A stretch of DNA of 64,000 nucleotides from Miscanthus floridulus. Lineage: Eukaryota; Streptophyta; Magnoliopsida; Poales; Poaceae. Made by a program: the position numbers and the translations under genes. The stretch lies in assembly GCF_019320115.1 (NCBI RefSeq), contig NC_089584.1, positions 74,896,791 to 74,960,790 on the forward strand, written 5' to 3'. How positions within the stretch are numbered: the first letter of the stretch is position 1; each line of letters opens with the position of its first letter. The notes beneath the pieces are model-generated. The model was not told the DNA's origin. It was given only the letters and a program-made list of their open reading frames with translations, and made no database searches. Shown one piece after another: positions 24,401 to 35,105 of this stretch.

Positions 24401-24761
24401 CGCGGTTGTGCGCCCTGGTGGGACACATATCTTGTGACCTAGTGCTTCCATCCAAGGAGCAAACGATGAGTGCACCCTCCACAACCGGCCATGTGTGCGC
24501 GTGAGACGATAGGTGTGACCTGGCCCATGCGGCCGTAGTGCCATTAAGGCAAGGCGATGACTCGAGTGCAACGAGAGCACCCCACGTGCATGCCGGCCTC
24601 CATAACATGACTATTGGTTTAACTTTCATTTCACATTTTTGTTGATCATTTTGAGTTACAGAAATTGATCTACACTCTTTATTGCATGCGTTAACACATA
24701 AACATGATGCTCTTGACATGTTTTAATAAATGATTTATAGTGTAACACTGAGGGTGTTATA
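21411..24761 (-). repeat. 5' LTR of the chromovirus
   Basis: Starts TGTGGTAAGAC at 21411 and ends GAGGGTGTTATA at 24761 on the plus strand. The last bases correspond to GTGTTACA in its partner, with a C-to-T change at the terminus. It aligns along its length with 8710-8876 joined to 12754-16532. The unbroken passage at 21571-21590 is the reference that exposes the solo LTR in the other copy. A GC-rich core lies at about 23470-24590. It is shorter than its partner through an internal deletion near 24597. Confidence 0.88.
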
Positions 24762-25541
24762 GTGGGTCACCATACTAGCCATCACTGTCATGCAGTATTG
24801 TCTTGTTTGTGCTACATGGCGTAGGGATGGCGTCTGACTGGACCGAGGTGACCGCTATCTCCTTGGTCCTTGCGGGTCAGTGCGGCGTGTCCACTCTTGT
24901 TAGAGCGGGCGCGCTTGGCTAGGCACATCCTCTCTCTATTCCTCCCAAGGGCTGGGACGACAGAGAGGTCGTGGACCCTTATGCAGTGCTTGGCTAAGGC
25001 AGAGAGGAGGGGATGTGGCTAACTCCGTCCTTGTTGTCTAGTCCGGCCTATTAGACTTTAGCTAGGCCTCAATCGTTTGGGCTTTTGCTAGTTGGTGTGT
25101 CGTGGGCCGCTCAGCCTGCTAACGAATCGATGCCTTTAGATGCCTGGGGATCATAACCTTTACAGTAGCCCCCAAAGTGATCATGAAAGCACTAAGATGT
25201 GTTTATGTCGAGTGTGGGTTCATAATCGTGGTTTGTTGGAGCTTTGTCGCTCAACCCCTTGCGGGCTAGTGCGTTCAATGTGGTAGGTGCCATTATGTTC
25301 TGCCCTATCAGGATGCCCTGATGATGTAGTACATGACTGTTGAGCCCTATCGTGTCAGTGTGCTGTGTATCGAGGTTCATGACCCAAGTAGGGCCAAGTG
25401 GTCTAGTCAGCGCTGTATCAGCCCCGCTTTTGCGAGGGTCTCAATTTCCTTGACCTCACACAGGCATCTGGCATTGGTTGTGGCCTCCTATGGTTCACCA
25501 CATGGTGCATGTGTCTTAGGCTACTCAGTCCACCCATGGCC

Positions 25542-25549
25542 TATAAATG
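25542..25549 (+). promoter_or_regulatory. TATA box of the outer Tat-like LTR
   Basis: TATAAATG within GGCCTATAAATGGAGG, in a GC-richer context and upstream of a purine-rich transcribed-looking region. Position and context fit the LTR core promoter. Confidence 0.5.
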
Positions 25550-25859
25550 GAGGCCTTCCTACTGTTTGAACCACTCATGTATGTGACTATAAATGGTTCC
25601 TTGCCTCCCCGAATGGCTAGGTACTAAGCGAGTGAGGAAATGGGAGAGAGAGGCTTGAGGAGAACCACGTAGTTCTTGTTGTGTGTCCCACTAGGGATCA
25701 CCTGTGGTAGCCAAAGCCATTGTCGCTCTTTCCAGCAGCTGGTGCTAGAAGGAGATTTGCGAGAGGGGAAGGAAAGGATGGTGTGGCCACCGTGTAGGAG
25801 GCAGTGCAGCCTTCATGACATGGCTGCACTTTGGCCTCCCTTTTGCTCCATCTTGGCTC

Positions 25860-27080
25860 TATTGGTGGTCCTTAACTCACACATTTAACCACCAACATTT
25901 ATATAAAAACCACTCAGTCACGAAACTTAGGATTAGGGCTTACAACTCATAAGTTCCACTAATTTTGGTGAATTACCTTTTTGCAGGATGACCTAGATGA
26001 AAAGCATGGAAATATGACAAGAATACTCAATCATGAAAAGTGTATTTCCATCCTGCACATAGCCAAAGAAAAGAGGCCCAGTCACCAGGCAAATCAGGGC
26101 TCTAACATGAGGAGAATCTTGCCACAAGCCCAAACAACCAATGCATCTAGGTAGAACAACATTGCAGGGGAGGTCCAGGCCCATGTAGCAACTAACCAGA
26201 GGAAGGTGGTCATGGGGCGGCTCCACCTAGGTGTGGCCGCACCCAAGATGCACCCACACCCCTACCACCACCTCCTGAGCCCACTCTCCTCTAGCGGTGC
26301 CATCAATGCACCTAGGGTTGGTTTTGGGGGTTTCCTAATTTATCTCACCCAAATCGACCATGGAGCATTATATAAGAAGAGCTACCCCCTCCATGAAAGA
26401 CAACTACACACAAGAGAAGAGCAACACCTTTGAGAATAAGTAGAGAATCACTCCAGTGGGCTAAGGCCCTAGCTAGCCATATAGAGCAAGCAGTTGGAGA
26501 GATGTGAGGGGAAGATCGAGGAAGTGCCGGACTTGTCAGTGTCTCCCCAAGCTTGTTCCTCGACGAACACCAACCTTTGTACCTTGACAAATACATTCGC
26601 TAAGTAAGTGTTCATGGTTCTTGTGGTTACAGTCTTTTGATTAGTCAAGCTTTGCACTTACTTGTTTGCGGGTTCATCATCTGTCCCCATGGTGGATACT
26701 CTAGTAGAGAGCTCTCGATAAAGACGGATCACCCTGTATGATGCTAGAGTAGTAGTCGATAGTGTAGATGTGGTGTCTAGGCTAGAGGCTACCTTTGTTT
26801 GTCTCGTGCCCCACGGTTGAGGGGTAGGCAATAGGTGGTGACCGATGCCCAAAGTAAGCAATTAGAAGTAGAACTTATCTATCCTTTGACCCAAAAAACA
26901 TAGGAATCCATTTCAACCTCTACCAACTCTACCCTTGTGTTGTCCTTGGATGAACTAGCTAGGAGAGTACCACCATTCCCTATGGAAAATACGATACCCT
27001 AAATACTTCCAGGTAAAATGCTACAACGGTAATTCCATGCGCTTGCATATTATTTCTATATGCGTTTAGAAATACCAACA
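25860..27080 (+). repeat. 5' LTR of the Athila-like element
   Basis: Starts TATTGGTGGTCCTTAACTCAC (TGTTGG in its partner) and ends AAATACCAACA. It pairs with 31560-32793 along most of its length, with indels of about 90 bases near the 3' end in each direction. A TATA box (TATATAAG) is at about 26369, followed by a plausible R region (AGCTACCCCCTCCATGAAAG). Confidence 0.85.
26369..26376 (+). promoter_or_regulatory. TATA box in the Athila-like 5' LTR
   Basis: TATATAAG, conserved in the 3' LTR at 32073-32080 within the same context (GAGCA-TATA-AGCTACCCCC). Conservation between the two LTRs supports a real core promoter. Confidence 0.6.
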
Positions 27081-27088
27081 AGCATTTC

Positions 27089-27106
27089 TAGCGTCGTTGC
27101 TGGAGA
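27089..27106 (+). other. Primer-binding site, tRNA-Asp type
   Basis: TAGCGTCGTTGCTGGAGA, eight bases after the LTR end, is a diverged form of TGGCGCCGTTGCCGGGGA, the tRNA-Asp-complementary site used by Athila-lineage elements. The differences are mostly transitions. Confidence 0.7.
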
Positions 27107-27199
27107 ATTGTTGCTATTTTCTTCGAACCTAGTTCATCCTCATATCTGTATCTTTTTCTTTTTATAAAAACAAAAATATTTCTTTTACCTTTTTCAAAC

Positions 27200-27850
27200 A
27201 TGAACACAACTCTTATAAAAAATCCTTCCGCTTCAAAGGGTGAGTTCACTGAGCCACCACCAAAACCAAACCTTTCATCTCATGGTGAACTCCACCCCGG
27301 CTTGATAGCCATGGTTCGGGCACAACCCATCTCTAGGCTAGATAGTGAAAACGCATGCAATCATCTACACGAGTTTGAGGAGGTGTGTTCGTGCCTGAGC
27401 ATCTTAGGCATGCCACAATAAACACTAAGGTGGAAATTGTTTCCCTTCTCTCTCACGGAAAAGGTGAAGCAAAGGTACATGTTTGCCATAGAGAGTATGG
27501 ATGGGGACTAGGATGAACTTAAAGACAAGTTTTGTCTTGCATTTTTCCCATGTCCCATATCAGCTCTCTACCAAGGGCAATCCTCGACTTTGAGCCACAT
27601 GAGAAGGAGTCTAGGTGCAGCCTGGGCCCTATTTTCAATGTCAATACATGCTGGCTCAGACTTGTCATTACCCGATGGTGTGATTTTGCATCTCTTTTGT
27701 TCGGGTCTTTGACATAAATGCTGACCTATGCCTAGACGTGACTGCTAGAGGTTGTTTCACACACAAACCTATGACAGAACAAGTAGAATTCCTTGAAAAC
27801 TTCATAGACAGACACACTTCTTCCATCATAAGAACCAAACCCCTCTAGGC
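27200..27850 (+). pseudogene. Gag-like protein fragment (Athila-like)
   Basis: The ATG at 27200 opens a 73-codon frame (MNTTLIKNPSASKG) containing LIAMVRAQPISRLDSENACNH and LHEFEEVCSCLSILGM, recognisable as the start of the plant gag-like (Retrotrans_gag) domain: a peptide introducing the fold, then a helix with EFE and C-S-C-L. A TAA stop at 27419 precedes LRWKLFPFSL, which continues the domain in the same frame, so one substitution truncated it. Further stops and a frameshift follow. It is expected to have formed capsid particles. Confidence 0.75.
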
Positions 27851-27857
27851 GAAAGTC

Positions 27858-28961
27858 TTGTCAAGTGTTGAGGAGTTCTCATCTATTGAAACCAAACACA
27901 TATCATCCCTAGGTTCGACTCTTGAGCCTTCACCTGAACCACGAACACTGAAGGAAAGAGTACTTCATCCTTTGGAGTTCCCTATTAAATTCGAGGATTA
28001 TGGCAATACCTCGAAGATATCACGACACAAAAGGCACACAAAGGAAGTTTTCCCTAGAGTGGAACCGCCAAGGGAATGGTTAATGGAAGTGAAACATTCT
28101 TCTAAAGCAATTCAGATTCTTTCACCTTCCATGACCATACCTTGCTCGTTAAGGGAACAAACATAGAAGCCTTACACAACCCCATAGTCGGGACTAGTAT
28201 CAAGTGAGAATTCCTAGCGAAAAATCTTTTGGGTAACATGCCGCTAGTCCCGACCAATAAACTCTTCAAAAGTTTTTCGGGGCTATTTTTCGAGTGTTGT
28301 GGGATCGCTAGGGCCATGCTAGTCATAATTGATAAAATCGAGGTTTTCATAGACTTCCACATTTTTGCCATCCTTGAATTCAATCTTCTTATAGGCTATC
28401 CTTTTGAAAAGATTTTACAAAAAAGAACTAGGGAGCCTTAACAAAGAGTTTGGGAAAACTGCTTCTGCCACTCACTTAGATGTCCAAATGGCGAAGCAGC
28501 ATCCCAATCATGACCAGTTCGAGGATGTGAAGTTCATTTCTCCATTCATTTCACACCCTTGTGAAACAGAATGTCCATTATCACCCTTGCTCGGACCTAA
28601 ACCCTATCCCTTTGGCCATCAAAACATTGTTCTCGATAGTGGTCGAGAGTCAGCTATGATCTTACACAATGAAAACTCTTGTGCCATGGACATTCATGAA
28701 ACACCGACTCTAGAGCCCAAAAGGAGGGATTCCACAAACAAGCATGAAAGCTTCACTTTTGAGGCCCCTCACGTCTCATGCTCATTTTCAAAGTCTCCAG
28801 AGTTTGTTTTGCTTAGCACCACATGCTTCCACGAGGATCGCAAATATTTCTTGATCCTTGTTTCCAAACTTTTTGGGAGGATGGTTGTTTATCCTTTCGT
28901 TTACCATAAATTTTGCAAATCTCGTGGATGTGTTGTGGCGCTAACCTTGCAGCTCAAATGA
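27858..28961 (+). pseudogene. Gag C-terminus and retropepsin-like region (Athila-like)
   Basis: Three consecutive open stretches, 27858-28166, 28229-28441 and 28404-28961, in different frames. The middle one, with LLGNMPLVPTNKLFKS, then GIARAMLVIIDKIEVFIDFHIF and LEFNLLIGYPFEKIL, reads like a plant retropepsin: a substrate-binding strand, a flap and the final hydrophobic-LLIG motif. The catalytic DSG is not visible, so activity is doubtful. The last, 185 codons, is polar and serine/proline-rich and ends YHKFCKSRGCVVALTLQLK. I recall this tail as conserved in related grass elements that likewise lack pol, but cannot check. The function of the tail is unknown. Confidence 0.6.
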
Positions 28962-31559
28962 TAATGCTAAATGCTTGGTGGTGGAGTTGGGAACTAAACC
29001 ACCATTGATAGCTGCAAGATGAAGTTCTCGGGGTCAAGCTTAAGACCATAAATTAAGCACTGCCGGGAGATACCCCAGATTATCATGAAAAAGAAATAAA
29101 TATTTATATATTCAACAAAAATATTATCATAAAAAATTCTTATTAATAAAAGCAAGAACATGTTATCAAGTTAGTATACACCTTCGGGTATTCTTGTCAC
29201 TAACCATTTCAGGTTGAGACAAAGAAGAATAAGGGGCATACGATGCTAGAAAACATGAGAGTTGCATCAACTAAACGTCATGATGGAACACACTCAAGAG
29301 GAGACCCCGACACTACACACTTGACTTTTACACAAAAGTCCAAATGTGGGAGAGGATGGTGCGAACCTCGCCACATGTTCCATTCACACCAAATACCATC
29401 TTGGTTAAAAAAATTGATGTCAGTTTTGCCTTGCTGAATATATATATAAGAGAAAGAGGAAGATTCTCCTCTTTTATACCTTTGCTACTTATCACCAAGG
29501 CCCATGGTCTATACACACTATTCATATGTGTGGCCTAGCCTTGTTGATCACCTGAGTTGGAGCACATGCAATCAAGCAACCCCGATAGCAACTTCAAAGT
29601 TTCATCTACATATGCTGCCGGTAAGAACACTCAGGTATGCAAAGGTAAATAAAAGTTCACCAACTCCTTTACTAATGTTTTGTCTCCATATGAAAATAAC
29701 TTGATCTTACAAATTCATACTTCCCTTGTTTATGATGTATGCTCTGGTTTGGGTGTATCCGTACATCCATAGGCATTTTAAATTAAGCATGGTGCTTAGG
29801 TTAAAATAGCCTTCTCTAATCAAATTTGGACTTGGTGTTTAATTTTGATTAATGAACTTTGAGTATTACTTTCATAAACAATAGAAGTAATCCTCTATGT
29901 TTATTTTTGCACACTTTACCTTAGCCTTGTTCATGCTAAATGATAAAAAGTTGAGTGAAAACATAAAAAATAATAATAGTAATAATAATAAATAATAATA
30001 AAATAATAAATCATTATAATAAAATTAAGGCTCCCTAGTATTTCAACTGGTAGAGCCCTTGTCTGTTTCTTTTTGTTTTTCTTTGTTAAATAAATATAGG
30101 TATAGCAATAAGTGTGGGGGAGATCTCTGAAGCACAACTAACCCTCATTCGAGATCTCCCACCACAAGTTGCACAAACATCGATGGATCCAACATGTAGA
30201 AGGATAGGACAAATGGCTCAAGAGAGGATTGACTGAACTTTTTGGTTTAGCCAAACCACCTCTGACTTAGCTCCTTCTCCTCGACGGTGGCTGAACTTTT
30301 TAAGTTTTGAAGTTTAAAACTGAACAAATTAAAAAGGCAAAACTTTTGATGCTCCATCTCCATGCAATCCTTTGACTGAATTTGCATACTCTTTATTCCT
30401 TGCTAAAATTCCTATAACTTGTGAACAACATATCATAGGGACCCCATGTTATCTAAGTAGTTGAAATATGAGATATAGTAGGATGAAAATGAACCTTGCT
30501 CTATTATGTGAAGAACTTGGGATTTGTTTTACAAAATCAAAATCCAAAATAGCATGCTCTTCAATGATGTTCAAATTCCTAACAAAGTCATATCTAGTGA
30601 TAAGAGCTCAAAACCTCCAAAATTATACTATTTATTCCTACATTGAGTTTTGTCAAGTCTTGTTGACCCTTGTTGAGAAAGTTATCATGCCCCTAGGATC
30701 AAGATCACGTACACGCCACATATATTAAGCTATTCCTATACTAGGAATACGCTAAAACATGCCTTCATCCACCCAAAACTCTGCTCCTACACTAGAAGTA
30801 GAAAAGAAAATGTTTGTTATGAAAATACTTCATGTTCTACAAAATAATGATCTCTCTCAATATATGGTTTAGGAGATATGGACTACACAAAATTAAAAAA
30901 AATTGGACACATGAAGGTCCAAGAAGAAAAAGAAAAAGAAATAGGGACACGTGAAGGTCCCAAGGTATTGAAAAAAAGATGAGCACATGAAGGCTCATAA
31001 AAAGAAAAAAAATGATAGCCATGTCTCAAAATAAAAAGCTAGAGAGAGATCATATCTACAAAACAAGTATAGTATAGATTAGGATTGTTTTATCCACACA
31101 CTTACACTTCTTGATCTAAGGGTATGACATCTTTCTCCTTGGATCTGAGCTTTGACTTAACAAAATATGCAGAGTAAGTATGCCTTCATATCTTTCCCTA
31201 CCCAAAAATCCATATAACCTTTTTAGAAGTAGGAAAGAAAGAAGGCAACACTTTGATATGCCTTGGTGAGGAACCAAAGACAAATTTGAGCGATTCGAGA
31301 GAATCATTTGAGGAGCTAAGCTATATTTACATTTTCAAAATCAAATGAAAACCCAAGTTTCTGAACTGATTGATGAAGGGAATTTGAATCCATGTTGTTC
31401 CATTATTCAATTACCCAAGATAATGTGGTAGACAATTTAAAGTTCACAAGTGTAGGTGAAGCTTAGAATAATTTGTATGTAGATATCATATCAAGGGGAT
31501 GACACATCTTAGTTCTAAACTTTACTCAAGGACGAGCAAAGGGCTAAGTGTGTTGGAGT
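28962..31559 (+). other. Non-coding internal region of the Athila-like element
   Basis: 2.6 kb without credible ORFs. It holds the AGCACTGCCGGGAGATACCCC word at about 29056, an AT trinucleotide tract (29965-30012), a polypurine-like AAGTGTGGGGGAG at about 30109, A-rich segments (about 30880-31020) and the end sequence GACGAGCAAAGGGCTAAGTGTG (about 31531), which serves as or overlaps the polypurine tract before the 3' LTR. RT, RNase H and integrase would be expected here in an autonomous element and are absent. Confidence 0.65.
29965..30012. repeat. TAA/AAT microsatellite
   Basis: Imperfect run of AATAAT and related AT triplets. The 68-codon minus-strand ORF across it (29931-30137), rich in Tyr and Ile, is a product of this repeat and not a gene. 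Confidence 0.8.
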
Positions 31560-32793
31560 TGTTGGCGGTCCTTAACTCACACTTTTAACCAGCAACATTT
31601 ATATAAGAACCATTCAAATAGTCAACAAACTTAGGATTAGGGCTACAACTCACAAATTCCACTGGTTTTGGTGAATTACCTTTTTATAGGATGACCTACA
31701 TGAAAAGCATGGAAATATGACAAGAATACGCAATCATGCAAAGCGTATTTCCATCCTACACATAGCCAAAGAAAAGAGGCCTAGTCACTAGGCAAATCAG
31801 GGCTCAAACATGATGAGAATCTTGCCAAAAGCCCAAACAACCAACACATCTGGGCAAAACACCAACGCAGGGGAGGTCCAGGCCCATGTAGCAACCGACC
31901 AGAGGAAGGCAGTCGTGTGGTGGCTCCACCTAGGTGTGGCCACACCTAGGGTGCACCCATGCCCCTACCACCGCCTCTCGAGCCCACTCTCCTCTTGCGG
32001 TGCCATCAATGCACCTAGGGTTGGTTTTGGGAGGTTTCCTACTTTATCTCACCCAAACCGACCACGGAGCACTATATAAGAGCTACCCCCTCCATGAAAG
32101 ACAACAACACACAAGAGAAGAGCTACACCTTTGAGAATAAGTAGAGCATCACTCCAATGGGCTTAGGCCCTAGCTAGCTATCTAGAGCAAGTAGTTTGAG
32201 ACATGTGAGGGGAAGATCAGGGAAGTGCTAGACTTGTTGGTGTCTCCCCGAGCTTGTACCTCGACAAACACCTACTTTTGTACCTCGATGAATTCATTCG
32301 CTAAGTAAGTGTTCATGGTTCTTGTGGTTACAAAAGTCTTTTGATTAGTTAAGCTTTGCGCTTACTTGTTTGCGGGTTTGTCATCCATCCCCATTGTGGA
32401 TACTCTAGTAGAGGGCTCCCGATAAAGACAGATCACCTTGTACAATGCTAGAGTAGTAGGGGATAGCATAGACGTGGTGTCTAGGCTAGAGGCTACCTTC
32501 GTTTGCCTCATGCTCCATGGTTGAGGCGTAGGCAATAAGTGGTGACAGCCCTATCCATCCCTTGTAATCTCCCATGTTTGGGTTCGATGTAGAGCCATAG
32601 GCTGGCAACGCTTGGTAGACCTAGTGTTTGCCGGTGCCCAAAGTAAGCAAGTAGAAGTAGAGATTAACTATCCTTTGACCCAAAAACCATAGGAATCCAT
32701 CTCAACCTCTACCAACTCTACCATTGTGTTGTCCTTGGATGAACTAGCTAGGAGAGTTCCACCATTCCCTATATGCATTAGGAAATACCAACA
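31560..32793 (+). repeat. 3' LTR of the Athila-like element
   Basis: Starts TGTTGGCGGTCCTTAACTC and ends AAATACCAACA, with TATATAAG at 32073. Compared with the 5' LTR it has about 90 extra bases near 32550-32640 and lacks a similar-sized piece near its end. It is followed by the target duplication GGCAC. Confidence 0.85.
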
Positions 32794-33041
32794 GGCACCA
32801 GAGTGGTTGCCAAGGTGCTTGTTGGAGCTAAGTAGTTCTATCGCTCTCTTCTTCCTTGTGCTCCGTTCCTTAGGGTTGCCTCACCACAGGGGGGCTTGTG
32901 AGTCATTTTTTTGCTTCACCTCACCTCCCCCTATGATGTGCTCCTAGAAGGCTTTCTAACAATACCACATCTAAGGTGGTATTGGTTTTGTATTCCTTGT
33001 GTGCGGATCGACTGCACATTGCTTTGTAATCATAAAACATG

Positions 33042-33047
33042 AATAAA
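33042..33047 (+). terminator. Polyadenylation signal in the outer LTR
   Basis: AATAAA in CATGAATAAAAGCTC, just after a T-rich stretch (TTGCTTTGTAATC) and upstream of the tandem array; a plausible LTR polyadenylation signal. Confidence 0.4.
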
Positions 33048-33114
33048 AGCTCAAGGAATCCTCTAGGCCATTTGGCCTGGATTAGATTTGCAAGCCCAAG
33101 GATGTAGACCTCAA

Positions 33115-35105
33115 GTGAGTCATTGGCCACTAGCCGCATAGGGCAGCGAGGTCGTCAAGCAACCTTGGACCTCTCCTATTGAGTGTTTGTGAGTTCGAGG
33201 ACATTGGCTTCGAGTGAGTCATTGGCCTCTCACCGTGTGGGGCAGCGAGGTCAATGAGCGACCATGGACCTCTCCTCCTAAGTGTTTGTGAGCTCGAGGA
33301 CGCAAGCTTCGAGTGAGTCATTGGCCTCTCACTGCATGGGACAGCAAGGTCATTGAGCGACCTTGGACCTCTCCTCCCAAGTGTTTCCGAGCTTGAGGAC
33401 ACAGGCTTTGAGTGAGTCATTGGCCTCTAGCCATGTAGGGCAGTGAGGTTGTTGAGCAACCTTGGACCTCTCCTCCCAAGTGTTTACAAGCTTGAGGATG
33501 TAGGCTTCGAGTGAGTCATTGGCCTCTCACCGCATAGAGCAGCAAGGTCATTGAACGACCTTGGACCTCTCCTCCCGAGTGTTTGTGAGCTCGAGGATGC
33601 AAGCTTTGAGTGAGTCATTGGCCTCTCGCCGCATAGGGTAGTGAGGTCATCGAGCGACCTTGGACCTCTCCTCCTGAGTGTTTATGAGCTCAAGGACGCA
33701 GGCTTCGAGTGAGCCATTAGCCTCTCACTGTGCGGGGCAGCGAGGTCGTCGAGCCACTGTTGGTATAAATTAATGCCCATAGAATAATCCACAAGAACAC
33801 GGATATTATACCGATATAGCACTTCACCAGGAGTACCTAGTTTTATATCAAACTCGAGGAAATGTGTAAGAGAATAACTAAATCTAACTTATCCCAACTT
33901 CACAATCAAGGCTAGATAATAGGAGCGTAGAGGAGACGATCTTCTAGTTCTAACTTTGGTAGGCTTTGTCTTCTATTATTCAATTCTAGGGATATTACTA
34001 GAGAAAACACAGACATAATATGTTTCCTATAGCAACAATGTCCTGCTAGGCCTACTAACGAGAGGTGGACTATAGAGGATTCAATGAGGCTATAAGAGTC
34101 ACCCTCGTGAGCTACCACCAATCCAGAAAGTAGGGTACATCCATGAGTAACTGAGTCTAAGCACTACACTTACACTATGAATACTACTTTAACCCAGGAG
34201 CTATTAGGATTAAAGTACTCAAAAGAGAGTCACAAACATGAAGAACAATATGAACAAGATGCTTCCTTGAATTTGAAGTTGATTACCAGAGAAATCCCAG
34301 AAGCAAGCTCAAGAAAAACTTGATTCTGCTAGAGTACAAGTCATAGAGAGAGCGTCGATAGGCCAGGACTCCTCCAAACTCTTCCCTCTCACTCTATCTC
34401 ACTATCTTGAATACAAGACTAGATCCTATTGAGGACTAATCTTCTCTTGATTGCTAGCCCTGATCCTGGTGGACATATGAATTAGGGTTTCTAGCTTCTC
34501 AGATCTTAGGATCAAATGAGGCATATTCCCTGAAGGGAGGTGCAGGCTGGTATATATAGGCTAGAGCATCAATCCTAAGCCCTCGGATCAAATCAACTTG
34601 AAAAACAGTGGAGATGCAATCCTTAAGTCGATGGAGAACCAACGTAACAATAGAGAGGCTGATAGGGGCCCATAGGCCGCCTGGCCTATAGGTGAGGCCG
34701 GTCAGCCCCACATGTTAGGGGCACGGGGTCTGCTTCGGTGGAGAGCCTCCTAGAGTCTTCAAGAGTCTTCCCACGCTGATTACACGGTAGAATTTCATGA
34801 TTTATTTTGACGAATAGGTCCTCCTTGGCGGTTTTCTGATTAAATCTTACTGAAAACACAGATTCACCAAAGCTCATGGAATTTGTTAGTTTAAACCCCT
34901 ACATCTACATTGGTGATCCATTTTATCCATTTATAAAAGTTATATTGATGGTTTATGATGAATGTTAACTACCATCAATAGTGACCTTGGACCTCTCCTC
35001 CCAAATGTTTGCAAGCTCGAGGACCCAGGCTTCGAGTGAGTCATTAGCCTCTCCCCGCATGGGGCAGTCAGGTCATCGAGCGACCTTGGACCTCTCCAAC
35101 TAAAT
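33115..35105. repeat. 99-bp tandem array (about 8 units), split by a solo LTR
   Basis: The word GTGAGTCATTGG (with variants) recurs at 33115, 33214, 33313, 33412, 33511, 33610 and 33709, exactly 99 bases apart, and again at 35036 after the inserted LTR. Units end with GACCTTGGACCTCTCCTCC and AGCTCGAGGA. The period is 33 codons, so the minus strand stays open through three units (33130-33420) with a repeated MTHSKP...RRGP pattern. Nothing else supports coding. Tandem arrays of this sort occur in long LTRs and leaders of Tat-clade elements. Confidence 0.92.
33758..34980 (-). mobile_element. Solo LTR inside the 99-bp array
   Basis: 1,223 bp, TGTTGGTATAAATTAATG... to ...TAACTACCATCAATA. Flanks GCCAC (33753-33757) and GTGAC (34981-34985) each differ by one base from GCGAC, the sequence at that position in the other array units. 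Deleting 1,223 + 5 bases restores the 99-base phase exactly, which fixes both ends. It is the same family, in opposite orientation, as the copy at 37239: the reverse complement shares GGTTTAAACTAACA, GAATCTGTGTTTTC and the TATATATACCAGC promoter (about 34540-34565). On its own strand it reads TATTGATGGTAG... to ...ATACCAACA. Confidence 0.9.

Larger units (their letters stand above)
8710..24761 (-). mobile_element. Complete Tekay/Del-type chromovirus retrotransposon
   Basis: A minus-strand Ty3/gypsy element with both LTRs, gag, protease, RT, RNase H, integrase and a chromodomain remnant in the standard order. The target duplication is GCGGG (8705-8709) and GTGGG (24762-24766), one C-to-T change apart. 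The 5' LTR is 21411-24761 and the 3' LTR is 8710-16532, the latter enlarged by a nested solo LTR. Every coding domain has in-frame stops, so it is dead as it stands. In one 120-base stretch that I aligned by eye (about 14290 against 23175) the LTRs differ at about 7 positions, roughly 6%, which points to an old insertion. Chromoviruses carry a C-terminal chromodomain thought to direct integration to heterochromatin; its remnant lies next to the 3' LTR. Confidence 0.9.
25860..32793 (+). mobile_element. Athila-like non-autonomous LTR retrotransposon
   Basis: A complete 6.9-kb element with two LTRs (25860-27080 and 31560-32793) and a target duplication GGCTC/GGCAC (25855-25859 and 32794-32798, one mismatch). 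Inside are a tRNA-Asp-type primer site, a gag-like region and a protease-like region, but no reverse transcriptase, RNase H or integrase. The 2.6 kb after the coding part is non-coding. The word AGCACTGCCGGGAGATACCCC after the coding region (about 29056) resembles the GC hairpin found in Athila-lineage elements. It would depend on proteins from an autonomous relative. It is inserted in the outer Tat-like LTR. Confidence 0.85.

Noticed and set aside
29931..30137. 68-codon minus-strand ORF rich in Tyr and Ile
   Set aside because: Translation of an AT trinucleotide repeat.
33115..35105. CRISPR-like regular repeats
   Set aside because: Head-to-tail tandem units without unique spacers, in a eukaryotic LTR.
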